From: Nitrospira sp.
Lineage (GTDB): Bacteria; Nitrospirota; Nitrospiria; Nitrospirales; Nitrospiraceae
Assembly (NCBI GenBank): GCA_022843785.1
Contig: JALHMZ010000010.1
Span: 93,420-157,419, forward strand
Reading direction: 5' to 3'
Length of the DNA stretch: 64,000 nt
The stretch's first letter is position 1. Every line of letters starts with the position of its first letter. Below the pieces are notes generated by a model. The model searched no databases. It was not told the DNA's origin and saw only the letters and a list, made by a program, of their open reading frames with translations. This document shows positions 50,809 through 61,088 of the stretch, one piece after another. Position numbers and translations under genes: made by a program.

Positions 50809-51087
50809 TTATCGTTTGCCGAAGCTCGCCGGCAACAATCCATAGCGCAGGGATTGGCGGAGCAGTTGGGCGACGTTGCGGGCGTTCAGCCGCCGCATTA
50901 GATTGAAGCGGTGCACTTCGACCGTACGGACGCTGATCTTCAGCGACACGGCGATCTCGCGGTTGGTGTGCCCCATCGCAACCATCTTGAGGATTTGCGA
51001 TTGACGGGGAGTAATCTGGGAAGCCTGTTTTCGTCCGCTTTCTGCCGGTTCGAAAGTAAGTGCGGTATTGCCTCGACTGTGTGCCAC
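50809..51087 (-). CDS. Stand-alone LuxR-type HTH protein
   Basis: ITPRQSQILKMVAMGHTNREIAVSLKISVRTVEVHRFNLMRRLNARNVAQLLRQSLRYGLL; GTG start with AGGAGG RBS inside ORF 50809..51165; no receiver domain. Confidence 0.88.
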   Translation of the reverse strand: MAHSRGNTALTFEPAESGRKQASQITPRQSQILKMVAMGHTNREIAVSLKISVRTVEVHRFNLMRRLNARNVAQLLRQSLRYGLLPASFGKR

Positions 51088-51248
51088 CGTAGGTGCCTCC
51101 TGAAATCGTGAGGCAAGTCTAGCAAAGGATCGTACATGTGTAAACGAAATGGCCGATCTTCGCACGGGCCCTTGGGGTTGTTTTCTCGGGTTTTGACGGG
51201 TGATTCCTTCCAGAATTTCTCCTGTTCGTCCCGTGTCACTGGTTCCTG

Positions 51249-53861
51249 ATGCCCTCCTTTATCAAAGTCTTCCTGTTGATCCTTTCTGCCCACGTGACTC
51301 AATGGCCGCTGCGTACGCTGTTGACCGTCATCGGGGTCGCCCTTGGCGTCTCAGCCTCTGTGGCGGTGCGGACGGCGAACGTCGACGTGCTTCGTTCGTT
51401 TGAACAGGCCGTGTTAACGGTGGCAGGTCCGACAACCCTGGAAATTTCAGGTGGTGAATTAGGGCTGGATGAACGGCTCATTACGGCTGCGCGCCGTGTG
51501 TCCGGTGTCACATCGGCTTCTCCGGTGATTCTTCAAACGGCAGTGCGGATCGACGCTGATGGCCGCAGTCAGGCCGTGCAGGTGCTTGGCTTGGATATTT
51601 TCGCCGAGGCTGATTCGCGCGGGTTCCGGCTCACCCAGCAACCGACGGAACGCCGGTTGGATGCAGTACTTGATCCAAACACGGTGTTGTTGGGGTGGAA
51701 ACTGGCGGCCGAGTGGAATCTGTCGGTGGGCGATAGGGTGTCTTTGCAGATCGGCCCAGGTCCTATTCAGTGCCTTGTGTCAGGCATTTTAGAAGATAGC
51801 TCGGATCGCACATCATCCTGGGGTCATCTCGCGGTGATGGATATTGCGGCGGCTCAGATTACGTTCGGGATGGTCGGGCGGCTGGATCGGATTGATCTGG
51901 TGACGGAGGTGACACAACCGGTTGAAGAGGTGATGCAGAATCTGCGCGAGGTGATGCCGCCTCACGTCACAATCGAACGTCCGTCGAGTCGGACGAAACA
52001 AGTAGAGCAAATGGTGCGGGCGTTTCGCCTGAACTTGACGGTGCTGAGTTGGGTGGGACTGCTGGTCGGCATGTTCCTGATCTACAACACGATGGCATTT
52101 GCCGTAGCCAGGCGGCGCCGGGAGATCGGGATTTATCGGGCCATCGGCATGACTCAATCTCGCGTGGCGGCGCTCTTCCTGGCCGAGGCCGGGCTGTTCG
52201 GATTGGCAGGTGGAATCGTCGGGAGTGTCGCAGGCTTGATACTGGCTCAGAAACTGATCGCGTTGTTGAGCCGGACGATCTCGGATCTCTACGTCCCGGT
52301 TGCGGCCGAGGCCGGCCGGTTCTTCGAAGCCGGCTGGTTCTGGCAGATTTCTTTGGAAGGGATCGTGATCGGAGTCGTGGTGTCCATGATCGGTGCCATC
52401 GGGCCGAGCGGGGATGCGAGTCGAACGGCACCTGCGCGCGCCTTGGCTCCCGGTGATTATGAAGCAGGCCGGCAGCTTCGGGCCGGTAGGCTGGGGGCGG
52501 TTGGCCTCGTGTTGCTTGTGATCGCCGGAGGGTTGAGTCTGACCGAGCCCATAGGAGGCATCCCGGTGCTGGGCTACTTGGCCACCCTTTGTGTGCTGGC
52601 AGGACTCTCGTGTCTCGCTCCGATGTGCATCGTCGGGTGGCGGAGCCGCCGGAGGCAACAGGGCGCATCGGGAACGCGGGGCGTCATCAGGGAGATCGCG
52701 GTTGATCATGCGTCACGCAATCCCGGGCGTAATGGAGTCACGGTGTCCGCATTGATGGTCGGGCTCGCGATCATGATCGGCGTGCTCGTCATGGTACGCA
52801 GTTTCCGGCATACGGTAGAGGTGTGGGTGGCCGATACGGTGTTGTCCGACGTGGTTGTGGCGCCGTCGCTATGGTTACGAGGCACAGAGGCAGGAAGTAT
52901 GGGACGGAGTCTTCCGCCGTCCTGGCTGCAGGCATTGTCGGGGATTCCCGGTGTGGAGGCGGTGGATACGTACCGCGATGTCCGCATCACCGTGGATGGT
53001 CGGCGCGTCGCGATCGTCTCGCGTGATTTGCGGCTGCATGCGCAACGGAGCCGGTATCTTCTGCGGAAAGGTGACTCCTCCGAGCAACTTAATCGTGCGG
53101 CGGATATCGGTGGGGTGCTGATCTCTGAAGTATTGGCAGATCGGCTGGAGGTTGAGGAGGGCTCGTTGCTCGAAGTCACGACTCCGGAAGGCATCAAACG
53201 GTTTCCGGTCGTCGCAGTGTTTTATGACTATTCGACCGATGGAGGAAAGCTCGTGATCGACCGCACTCTGTATCAGTCGCTCTGGCATGACGAACTGGTC
53301 ACGGTCTTTCCGGTCTATCTTGCGGCGGGAGCGGATGCCGACCAGGTGCGGAAAAATATTGTCGAGAAACTGGGGGAGGCGACCAGCGGGAGGCTTCCTC
53401 CGCTGGTCATCAGCAACACCGAACTGCGAACGGAGATCCTTGAAATCTTCGACCGGACATTTCTGATGACCTATGTGCTGGAAGCCATCGCGATCATCAT
53501 TGCCATGCTCGGCATCGTCAATACCTTGGTCACGTCGGTGTTGGAGCGGCGCAGGGAGTTTGCCACGTTACGGGCCATCGGTGGCAGCGCCAGACAGATT
53601 CAGGAGTTGGTGCTGTGGGAGGCCGCGTATCTCGGGCTGGTGGGGATCGGCTTGGGTTTGATAGGCGGTGGCGCGCTCTCGTTCCTACTTGTCTCAGTCA
53701 TCAACAAGCAGTCGTTCGGATGGACGATTCAAATGATCGTACCCATCGGTCCCCTCATTCAAGCCGTCGGCCTCGCCGCAGCTGCAACACTCGTGGCCGG
53801 GTACTTTCCCGCCCGGTGGGCCGCCCGTCAGCCGGTGGCGGAGGGGCTGAGGGAGGAGTGA
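51249..53861 (+). CDS. FtsX-like ABC transporter permease (large, duplicated domains)
   Basis: LRTLLTVIGVALGVSASVAVRTAN; MAFAVARRRREIGIYRAIGMTQSRV; LGIVNTLVTSVLERRREFATLRAIGGSARQI. Confidence 0.94.
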   Translation: MPSFIKVFLLILSAHVTQWPLRTLLTVIGVALGVSASVAVRTANVDVLRSFEQAVLTVAGPTTLEISGGELGLDERLITAARRVSGVTSASPVILQTAVRIDADGRSQAVQVLGLDIFAEADSRGFRLTQQPTERRLDAVLDPNTVLLGWKLAAEWNLSVGDRVSLQIGPGPIQCLVSGILEDSSDRTSSWGHLAVMDIAAAQITFGMVGRLDRIDLVTEVTQPVEEVMQNLREVMPPHVTIERPSSRTKQVEQMVRAFRLNLTVLSWVGLLVGMFLIYNTMAFAVARRRREIGIYRAIGMTQSRVAALFLAEAGLFGLAGGIVGSVAGLILAQKLIALLSRTISDLYVPVAAEAGRFFEAGWFWQISLEGIVIGVVVSMIGAIGPSGDASRTAPARALAPGDYEAGRQLRAGRLGAVGLVLLVIAGGLSLTEPIGGIPVLGYLATLCVLAGLSCLAPMCIVGWRSRRRQQGASGTRGVIREIAVDHASRNPGRNGVTVSALMVGLAIMIGVLVMVRSFRHTVEVWVADTVLSDVVVAPSLWLRGTEAGSMGRSLPPSWLQALSGIPGVEAVDTYRDVRITVDGRRVAIVSRDLRLHAQRSRYLLRKGDSSEQLNRAADIGGVLISEVLADRLEVEEGSLLEVTTPEGIKRFPVVAVFYDYSTDGGKLVIDRTLYQSLWHDELVTVFPVYLAAGADADQVRKNIVEKLGEATSGRLPPLVISNTELRTEILEIFDRTFLMTYVLEAIAIIIAMLGIVNTLVTSVLERRREFATLRAIGGSARQIQELVLWEAAYLGLVGIGLGLIGGGALSFLLVSVINKQSFGWTIQMIVPIGPLIQAVGLAAAATLVAGYFPARWAARQPVAEGLREE

Positions 53862-53912
53862 GCGTGCTCAGGTCTCGATGCTCGAGCGCGGTCGGAGACG
53901 GAAGCAGGTGGT

Positions 53913-54437
53913 TCATTTTCCGCTGCGCGAGTGGTCCAGGGATTTGACTATCTTGACGATGCGGGCACGACTTTCATCTGAAATCTCTGTGAATTGCACC
54001 CCCATCCCAGGATAGAGCACATGACGCTGTTCCTCGGCCCGGACCCAGGCGACTTGTCCTTGTGCACTGATCGGGTTGGCGGGATCATCAGGTAGGGCCA
54101 GTTCCAGTGTGAGTATCGTGCCTATTGGGGGGGGGGTCGATGTCTCAATGAAAATCCCGCCTCCGCCGATCTCACAGGTGACGCCTGCGGAGTTTCTACT
54201 GCCCGGTGTCGTATAGCGCAGTGTGGCTGCGAGCGGGCTGCGCGAGTAATTGCGAGGTAGTCGCTGAGGGCGGGTCGTTCTGCTTGCGTTGTGAATAAAA
54301 TCGATCACGGCGTCCCAGGACACGGTCCCGAGCGGCTCGTCATCCGGGCCGATCAACGTCATGGTTTCCACTGCGTTGTCCAGGTGCAACGATTTCCCGT
54401 TATGTCTCGCCGAAACCTTCACGGGCAAATTGAGCAT
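53913..54437 (-). CDS. PilZ-domain protein containing a C10 tract
   Basis: YSRSPLAATLRYTTPGSRNSAGVTCEIGGGGIFIETSTPPPIGTILTLELALPDD...GQVAWVRAEE. Confidence 0.85.
   Translation of the reverse strand: MLNLPVKVSARHNGKSLHLDNAVETMTLIGPDDEPLGTVSWDAVIDFIHNASRTTRPQRLPRNYSRSPLAATLRYTTPGSRNSAGVTCEIGGGGIFIETSTPPPIGTILTLELALPDDPANPISAQGQVAWVRAEEQRHVLYPGMGVQFTEISDESRARIVKIVKSLDHSRSGK
54127..54136. repeat. Poly-G (10) tract inside the PilZ coding sequence
   Basis: cctattggggggggggtcgatg, encodes T-P-P-P on the minus strand. Confidence 0.9.
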
Positions 54438-54713
54438 GGCTCGTCCTTTCAGTAGAGAACTCAAACCGGATCGTGTTGCTGCTGGGGGGGTAATGCCTCC
54501 TGGTTTCTAGTGAGATGTTTGCATGGAGTATAAAAAGCTGCGCCTTTGTCTGAAGAGTATGCTACTTCAACAGAAAAGCTGACATCTGTTAGGTCAAGAC
54601 AACACGTGATGCCGCGTCAAGCATGACACTGATGAAAAGGGTTTATTGTACTGGAACAGCTGGTCTCGTCGCCATGAGCCATAAGAACGTCTCTGGGTCG
54701 AGTTGGCTTCATG

Positions 54714-54789
54714 TGGTGGCGGTGCCCCGGATTGAACGGGGGACCCGCGGCTTATGAGTCCGCTGCTCTACCAACTGAGCTACACCGCC
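54714..54789 (-). tRNA. tRNA-Met (anticodon CAU), CCA encoded
   Basis: Cloverleaf GGCGGTG TA GCTC AGTTGGTA GAGC A GCGGA CTCATAA GCCGC GGGTC CCCCG TTCAATC CGGGG CACCGCC A CCA. Confidence 0.95.
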
Positions 54790-54884
54790 ACGGTGTTGAA
54801 TTTGCCGGTAAGTCGGGGGAGATGATAGCCGAAGACCCAGGCCGGTGTCTACCGAATGCCTATTGGAAAATGGAGGGGGTCGAT

Positions 54885-55751
54885 ATGTCCATTGGGAACG
54901 GGAGAGCGGTTGTCATTACCGGCGCGTCTACGGGAATCGGCGCAGCCTGCGCGGTTCATCTGGACCGCTTAGGCTTTGTGGTTTTTGCAGGCGTCCGAAA
55001 AATTGAGGATGGTGAGGCGCTGCAACGGCAGGGGGGAGCGGACCGGTTGATCCCTCTCATCCTCGATGTGACGGATGACGCGTCGATTCAACAATCCCGC
55101 GCGATCGTTGCGGGCCACGTCGGCAACGACGGATTGTTCGGTCTCGTCAATAACGCAGGCATTGCGGTGGTGGGTCCGCTGGAGGCGGTGCCGATTCCGG
55201 ACCTGCGCCGGCAGCTCGAGATCAATCTGATCGGTCAGGTGGCCGTCACACAGACGTTCCTCCCGCTGATACGGACGGCCCGAGGACGTATTGTGAATAT
55301 GGGTTCGATTGCTGGCCGCGCGGCGATGCCTCTCATGGGCCCCTATTCGGCGTCGAAGTTTGCCCTTGAAGCGATCACCGATGCGTTGCGATTGGAAGTT
55401 CAGCAATGGGGAATCGAGGTGTCGATCGTAGAGCCTGGCGCAATTGCGACACCGATCTGGGATAAGTCTGGCAAGGGTGCGACAGATCTGGAGGCTGCCA
55501 CCACGCCTGAGTTGCGGATGTTATATGCAGGGGTGATCGCCGGGGTGAGGAAGGTTGTCGCGGAGGCGGCCAACCGGGCCATTACTCCCGATGCCGTGGC
55601 GAAGGCTGTAGAGCATGCATTAACGGCAGCCCGTCCAAAAACGCGGTATCTTGTCGGGGCCGATGCGAAATTCCGTGCGCTAATGGTGAAGCTCCTGCCC
55701 GATCGGATTTCTGACACAGTACTCACCTGGGTGCTCAAGCTCCCACGATAA
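54885..55751 (+). CDS. Short-chain dehydrogenase/reductase
   Basis: AVVITGASTGIGAACAVHLDRLGF; LVNNAGIAVVGPLE; YSASKFALEAITDALRLE; ORF 54711 extension overlaps the tRNA and is rejected. Confidence 0.95.
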   Translation: MSIGNGRAVVITGASTGIGAACAVHLDRLGFVVFAGVRKIEDGEALQRQGGADRLIPLILDVTDDASIQQSRAIVAGHVGNDGLFGLVNNAGIAVVGPLEAVPIPDLRRQLEINLIGQVAVTQTFLPLIRTARGRIVNMGSIAGRAAMPLMGPYSASKFALEAITDALRLEVQQWGIEVSIVEPGAIATPIWDKSGKGATDLEAATTPELRMLYAGVIAGVRKVVAEAANRAITPDAVAKAVEHALTAARPKTRYLVGADAKFRALMVKLLPDRISDTVLTWVLKLPR

Positions 55752-55871
55752 GTCCGCTCCTTCCCGGGCCGTTGGATTCTATGTCTTTCCCGCTGGGATT
55801 TCCTAAAACACTTGCAGGTTGTTCATGTGATGTTACAGTTGATTTCCTGAAATATTTCACAGGGACATCAT

Positions 55872-56873
55872 ATGTCGACTCATATCAATCCGCTCGATCT
55901 GAACATCATCATTTCTGATCAAGAGCGTCGTAATGGGGCGCTTTCAGCCGAGAATATCCAGTTGGGGGTCATGCTGCTCTATGCCCGGGGCTATGTCGTG
56001 CTCAAAGGCGCGGTACCAGAATCACTGGTGACGGAACTTCATTCAAGCTTCAAGCTCCTGTATGAAGAGAGTGTACAGCGCCTTCATACAGAGCCGCAGC
56101 GCAGTGGATTCATCGGAGAGGGTGAAACTGAGCGCAATGTGTTTTGGGAAAGAAATTCACGCTTTCGGATTTTCCCGAAGCTGCGGGGCCCTTTTGCAAG
56201 CCCACAGGTGGTCCGGAATTCGTTTGCGGAACCTATTCTCGCGGAAGCGTTGGGCGCAGAATATTATTGCAAGTTCGTCTCAAGCGACACGTGCGTAAAA
56301 GGCTCGATTCAGCAGGCGCCTCATCGTGACATCGATTTTTACGATGAGGACACTGTGCGCGGTTGCTATGTCAATATTTCACTGATGCATTGTGGGCTTC
56401 ACAACGGCCCGACCGAGGTATGGCCGGGCGGCAGTCATCTGTGGCGGAGCGAAAAGTTTTTGAAGTTCAACCTCATCCCATTCGGCGAGGATGGTACCAA
56501 TCCGGCCATGGAGGCGTTCGTGAGCCATCTTTCTTCGCAAAAGCTCGAACTCCAACCAGGCGATCTTCTGATTCGCGATCCCGGCATGTGGCACCGAGGG
56601 ACCCCTAACCCGACCGATCAGCCGCGCACGATGCTGACGATTGGCTATTTTCGCAAGGATTACTATTTTGAGTACGGCGATCCATTTTTTAGTATAGATG
56701 AGAACATTTACAAGGATCTGGCTCCCCCGGTGCAGGAGCTATTCGCACCATTTTTTAATAAGGGCGATTGGCGCTATTGGAAGCTGCGCAAGAGTCAGGC
56801 TATCCGCCGCTTGAAGGGACGTCAGGACCTCAGCGCACCACTCCGGATCGGGATACGCTGGTTGGCTGGCTGA
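55872..56873 (+). CDS. Phytanoyl-CoA dioxygenase-family protein
   Basis: GYVVLKGAVPESLVTELHSSF; APHRDIDFYDED (HxD), NGPTEVWPGGSHLWRS, GDLLIRDPGMWHRGTPNPTDQPRTMLTI. Confidence 0.85.
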   Translation: MSTHINPLDLNIIISDQERRNGALSAENIQLGVMLLYARGYVVLKGAVPESLVTELHSSFKLLYEESVQRLHTEPQRSGFIGEGETERNVFWERNSRFRIFPKLRGPFASPQVVRNSFAEPILAEALGAEYYCKFVSSDTCVKGSIQQAPHRDIDFYDEDTVRGCYVNISLMHCGLHNGPTEVWPGGSHLWRSEKFLKFNLIPFGEDGTNPAMEAFVSHLSSQKLELQPGDLLIRDPGMWHRGTPNPTDQPRTMLTIGYFRKDYYFEYGDPFFSIDENIYKDLAPPVQELFAPFFNKGDWRYWKLRKSQAIRRLKGRQDLSAPLRIGIRWLAG

Positions 56874-57262
56874 GAGTTCTTCTTTTCCGCAGACACACCC
56901 GAAGGGCACAGTTCACCCTATAGATGCCTGAGCGTTACCAATAGGATTCAGGAAGAGGCCACCTGTCATGGCGCGTCTCGGCCCTGCCCGGTTGAAAACA
57001 GGTCGACTTCACTGAAACAAAGAGGATCGAGGTCTGACTGGGGAATCCATTACGCCCCCGTGTTCTCTCTCCCATGGACTAGGCTTAAAACTAGTGGGTT
57101 CATGCTGATTCCAGTAAAAATGCTTCTGATTAATGACTCGAGAAGGACATACTCTGCAATGTCTATATTGTACAAATCGAATGGGCGATGTGCTTCTTGC
57201 AGAAGAACAGAACGACGGTTTTCCTTGCGGGAGTGAGTGACCGTACGGTACGGTGCGGTGCG

Positions 57263-58084
57263 ATGGATGTATTCTCTGCGAAATCTTCCGGGCCGCAGGC
57301 CGTCAATAATCAATTTCTCTTTGGATTGAATCCGGCAATTCTGTTTCGAGGACTGAGCCTCTGGATTATTTTTCTGATCGGAATGTTTCTGGGTACACAG
57401 GTTCTTTCCTTGCATTGGGGGTTCGAATATCAGAAAGGGTTGGTTCGGCTATTCCATTTGGACGGAGAGAACAACATTCCATCCTGGTACTCTTCGGTTA
57501 TGTTGGGACTGGGTTCGTTGGTACTCGCTATCATCGCAAGAGTTGAGCAGATGAGGGAATCTGCAGGGGCGAGACCGTGGTGGGTATTGGCAGCAGTGTT
57601 TCTTTGTCTGTCGATGGATGAGGCTGCCAGCATCCACGAGATGCTCATATGGGTTGTGACTCCTATTTTAAAGCAGGCAGGGATGTTTGCTGGATTCCTG
57701 ACGTATTCGTGGGTTGTTGTGGGTATCCCACTGGTCGGCATTATCGCCTTAGCATTTCGCCCTTTTCTTGCCAGGCTTCCCCATGATACTGCGAGGCTCT
57801 TTATATTCGCCGGAGGATTGTTCGTGACCGGGGCGATCGGCATCGAGATGCTCGGTGCTCAGGTCGAATCGTCAATCGGGACCCGAGAGGCAATGGCCTA
57901 TGTCCTGGTTGTTACGATGGAAGAGAGCTGCGAAATGTTTGGAGTCGCTCTCTTTCTGTATGGACTCTTATCCTATCTCAATCGTCCTGAAAGCCGGCAG
58001 CAGTTATCGAGGTTGATCGATTCGGAGAGTGGACTGTCCAAGTCGAGTATTGAGGGGCAACATCAATTTCCCCAATCCTCATAA
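57263..58084 (+). CDS. Multi-pass membrane protein of unknown function
   Basis: Several hydrophobic segments; likely start MDVFSAKS inside ORF 57188..58084. Confidence 0.6.
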   Translation: MDVFSAKSSGPQAVNNQFLFGLNPAILFRGLSLWIIFLIGMFLGTQVLSLHWGFEYQKGLVRLFHLDGENNIPSWYSSVMLGLGSLVLAIIARVEQMRESAGARPWWVLAAVFLCLSMDEAASIHEMLIWVVTPILKQAGMFAGFLTYSWVVVGIPLVGIIALAFRPFLARLPHDTARLFIFAGGLFVTGAIGIEMLGAQVESSIGTREAMAYVLVVTMEESCEMFGVALFLYGLLSYLNRPESRQQLSRLIDSESGLSKSSIEGQHQFPQSS

Positions 58085-58248
58085 TCGCCCTGTCGAACTT
58101 GCCCCCTGTGTGTCGCGCCGCTTCCAGCTGTTGCAGGGACTGATCTTGTAAGCTCCCCCCTGTGCACATGAGTTACCTGACAAATACGGCATAACTCTAT
58201 TTACAGCGCGAAAGGTAATGCAGAATGCATCGAGAAGCGAGGCCAGGG

Positions 58249-58325
58249 GGCGTGGCGGAGGTTGAGGGGGTCGAAGATCCACGTTGTATTTGCCTGGAAA
58301 TTCAGAATGTCTCCGTTGTTCTTGC
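58249..58325. repeat. Dispersed repeat family R2, copy 1
   Basis: ggcgtggcggaggttgagggggtcgaagatccacgttgtatttgcctggaaattcagaatgtctccgttgttcttg. Confidence 0.7.
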
Positions 58326-58347
58326 TCGATTGTCGTGAGTATGGGGG

Positions 58348-58992
58348 ATGAATATGGATGCAAGTTTTTGGCGTCAACGGTGGGAGAAGAACGAGATCGG
58401 TTTTCACGAAGGGAAAGCGAACGCATTCCTGGTCACGCACTTCCACGAATTGTCGGTCGGCAAAGGCCGCCGGGTGTTTGTCCCCTTGTGCGGAAAGACG
58501 CTGGATATCTCGTGGCTGCTGTCCCGTGGCTATCGCGTGGCCGGAGCCGAATTGAGTCAACTCGCCATTGAGCAGTTATTCATCGAGCTCGGCATGCAGC
58601 CAGACATCGAGACCGTGGGCGGCATCGAGCGGTGGAGCGCGAACAATCTCGACATCTTTGTCGGCGACATCTTTACGGTGTCTCGACTCATGCTCGGCCA
58701 GGTCGATGCCGTCTATGACCGGGCTGCCTTGGTTGCGTTGCCCGAAGACATGCGAAAGCGATATGCCGCGCATCTCCTGGAGATAACCCGCAAGGCGCCA
58801 CAGCTCCTGATTAGCTACGAGTACGATCAGAGCCTCATGGAAGGGCCCCCGTTTTCCGTGAGTAACGAGGAGGTTCGCCGGCACTACGCCGCCACGTACG
58901 CTCTTACCCTCGTGGCCAGCACGGAGGTGCCGGATGGACTGAAGAAGAAAGCGCTGGCGAAAGAAAATGTCTGGTTGTTAAAGCGTCCGTGA
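58348..58992 (+). CDS. Thiopurine S-methyltransferase family protein
   Basis: FWRQRWEKNEIGFHEGKANAFLVTHF; GRRVFVPLCGKTLDISWLLSRGYRVAGAELSQLAIEQLF. Confidence 0.95.
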   Translation: MNMDASFWRQRWEKNEIGFHEGKANAFLVTHFHELSVGKGRRVFVPLCGKTLDISWLLSRGYRVAGAELSQLAIEQLFIELGMQPDIETVGGIERWSANNLDIFVGDIFTVSRLMLGQVDAVYDRAALVALPEDMRKRYAAHLLEITRKAPQLLISYEYDQSLMEGPPFSVSNEEVRRHYAATYALTLVASTEVPDGLKKKALAKENVWLLKRP

Positions 58993-59329
58993 GAAGCCAG
59001 TAGCAGGCGAGAATTGCGGAAGTCTTGGGGCTGGAATCAACACTGAGGCCGCGCAGGCGACCGCCAAAATTGTTAGATGAGTAGCCGGTCCCCTTTTCTT
59101 GCCCCGTTCGTTCCGGCGCATGAGCGGTAGCCCGCAGACTATACCCGGCAGCCGACATACGACTCAGTTCTTCCCGTTCCATGAGGGGCAGGCGTCGATA
59201 GCGAGCCATGTGCAACTCCTTGGTTCCTGGAATCACCAGGATACTGGTGATGCACTGGAATCTTGAACCTGCATAGGAACCGTTTGTCAGGTTGCTGTAC
59301 TCGCCGTGCTTCGCTATGCTTGTTCGCAG

Positions 59330-60445
59330 ATGCCACATCAACCTGAGCGCCCGACGATATCGAAGGCCAGCAGGCTGACGCATATCGCGTTGATGGCCGG
59401 GACACTGGCACTCGCCGGATTCATCCTCAGCCCGCTATTTTCTCCAATCCTCTGGGCTGTCGTGCTGGTGTATGCACTGTATCCGCTGTATGGCCTGGTC
59501 CTCCGTGCTACCGGCGGACGGGAAGCGCTGAGCGCCTTTCTTCTGTGCACAATCATGACCATCGGACTCCTGCTTCCGCTGTTCTATCTCACGCTTCTCG
59601 TTGCGCAAGATCTCGCAGGGATGGTGTCCTCGCTGGCCACGTACCTGCAACAGGGCGAACTGTCCGTAGGGGAAGGTTGGCGGCGGTACCCGGTGATTGC
59701 GGGGTTCGTCGCCCAATTTCAGAACCTCGAGCGGTTGACGGGGAGTGATTTGCAGTCGAGCTTGGTGACGGGCGTGGCTGATCTCGGGAAACTCTTGATT
59801 CAGCAGTCGACCAACGTGGTAAGCAATCTGGTGCAATGGGCGATCGAGTTCGGCATCGTGCTGTTGTCCGCGTTCTACTTTTTTCGGGACGGAAAGCGCA
59901 TCGTCGATTGGACACAGGAGAATTTCCCGCTCACGCCGGAGCGCCGCCGGTTGGTTCTGACACGCTTCGACGAAGTGGTCAAAGGCGCTGTGTACGGCAA
60001 TACGATCGTGGCGTTGCTGGAAGGGGTCATCGGCTGGCTGGCATTTTGGTCGGTGGGATTACCGTCCCCGATCCTGTGGGGCGCCGTCATGGCCATCACG
60101 GCGTATATCCCGTTCGTGGGGGCTGCACTGGTCTGGGTTCCGGCTGCGATCTATTTGGCAATCCAGGGAACGTATATGCAGGCAGGCGCGCTGGTCGCGG
60201 TGGGAATTGTGCTGTCCGTGGTGATCGACGAACTGGTCAGGAACATGATCGTCGGTAAAGCGTCAAAAGTGCACTCGTTGATCATGTTTTTCAGTGTGAT
60301 CGGAGGCATTCAGTTTTTTGGCCTACTCGGGATCGTGGCCGGGCCACTGGTCGTCGCAGTGGCGATGACACTGCTGGAGACGTACCGGAGTGATACAGCC
60401 GAGCAGGGTCCGATCGCAACGGACAGACCTGAGGAGACAAGTTGA
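59330..60445 (+). CDS. AI-2E family (PerM-like) transporter
   Basis: SPLFSPILWAVVLVYALYPLYGLVLR; GLPSPILWGAVMAITAYIPFVGAALVWVPAAIYL; HSLIMFFSVIGGIQFFGLLGIVAGPLVVA. Confidence 0.92.
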   Translation: MPHQPERPTISKASRLTHIALMAGTLALAGFILSPLFSPILWAVVLVYALYPLYGLVLRATGGREALSAFLLCTIMTIGLLLPLFYLTLLVAQDLAGMVSSLATYLQQGELSVGEGWRRYPVIAGFVAQFQNLERLTGSDLQSSLVTGVADLGKLLIQQSTNVVSNLVQWAIEFGIVLLSAFYFFRDGKRIVDWTQENFPLTPERRRLVLTRFDEVVKGAVYGNTIVALLEGVIGWLAFWSVGLPSPILWGAVMAITAYIPFVGAALVWVPAAIYLAIQGTYMQAGALVAVGIVLSVVIDELVRNMIVGKASKVHSLIMFFSVIGGIQFFGLLGIVAGPLVVAVAMTLLETYRSDTAEQGPIATDRPEETS

Positions 60446-60538
60446 AGTTGTCTTGGAGGACGCCTAGAGTGGGTCGCGCAGGGCCGGCGGAAAGAGGGTG
60501 AAGACAGATGTGTTCCTCGGTCTCCTTCTCCGTCGTCG

Positions 60539-60685
60539 TTACACGCGTCGACCTTGAATGACCCGAACCAGGATGACGACGATTGCGATTACCAGGAGGG
60601 CATGAATGAGCCCGCCCATGGTGTAGGAACTGACAAGGCCGAGAATCCAGAGAACAACCAGAACGATCGCAATGGTTTCGAGCAT
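60539..60685 (-). CDS. Lmo0937-family small membrane protein (48 aa)
   Basis: Manual minus translation MLETIAIVLVVLWILGLVSSYTMGGLIHALLVIAIVVILVRVIQGRRV*; aaggag RBS; below the ORF-track length cut-off. Confidence 0.88.
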   Translation of the reverse strand: MLETIAIVLVVLWILGLVSSYTMGGLIHALLVIAIVVILVRVIQGRRV

Positions 60686-60812
60686 TGTGGATCTCCTTGC
60701 GCTATAGCATGGTCCATCGGCAGTTGCTCAGTGGACGACTAGTGAATTCCTTGTGGCGTGGCTCCCTTCACTCTGCTTCGTGTTCGCAGGCACCTGCGCC
60801 TTGCTGGAATTG

Positions 60813-61088
60813 TTATTCGGTCTTGGCCTTTAACTCTTTCGCTTTCCCTTTGATACGTTCGCCGGCGGCTTTGGTCTTGCCTTTTGCCCGTTCCATCGTC
60901 CCGCGCATTGTATTTCCCTGAGCTTCTTCGATTAAGGCCTTTGTTTCGCCCTTCGCCTCCTGACCCTTGGCCTTCGCCTCTCCCTTCATACTTTCCATCT
61001 TGGCTTTCGCGTCATCGGCTTGAGCCATCTGTGGCATTGCGGACAGCATACCGGTGACTGCGATAGCGGCTATCATGATCTTGTGCAT
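60813..61088 (-). CDS. Secreted CsbD/LEA-like charged helical protein
   Basis: Signal peptide then KAKMESMKGEAKAKGQEAKGETKALIEEAQGNTMRGTMERAKGKTKAAGERIKGKAKELKAKTE. Confidence 0.7.
   Translation of the reverse strand: MHKIMIAAIAVTGMLSAMPQMAQADDAKAKMESMKGEAKAKGQEAKGETKALIEEAQGNTMRGTMERAKGKTKAAGERIKGKAKELKAKTE

Noticed and set aside
51813-52709. 298-aa minus-strand ORF opposite the FtsX-like permease
   Set aside because: Low-complexity His/Pro/Asp-rich translation, antisense to a strong CDS.
54711-54884. N-terminal extension of the SDR ORF
   Set aside because: Covers the tRNA-Met gene; conserved SDR start MSIGNGRAVVITGAS begins at 54885.
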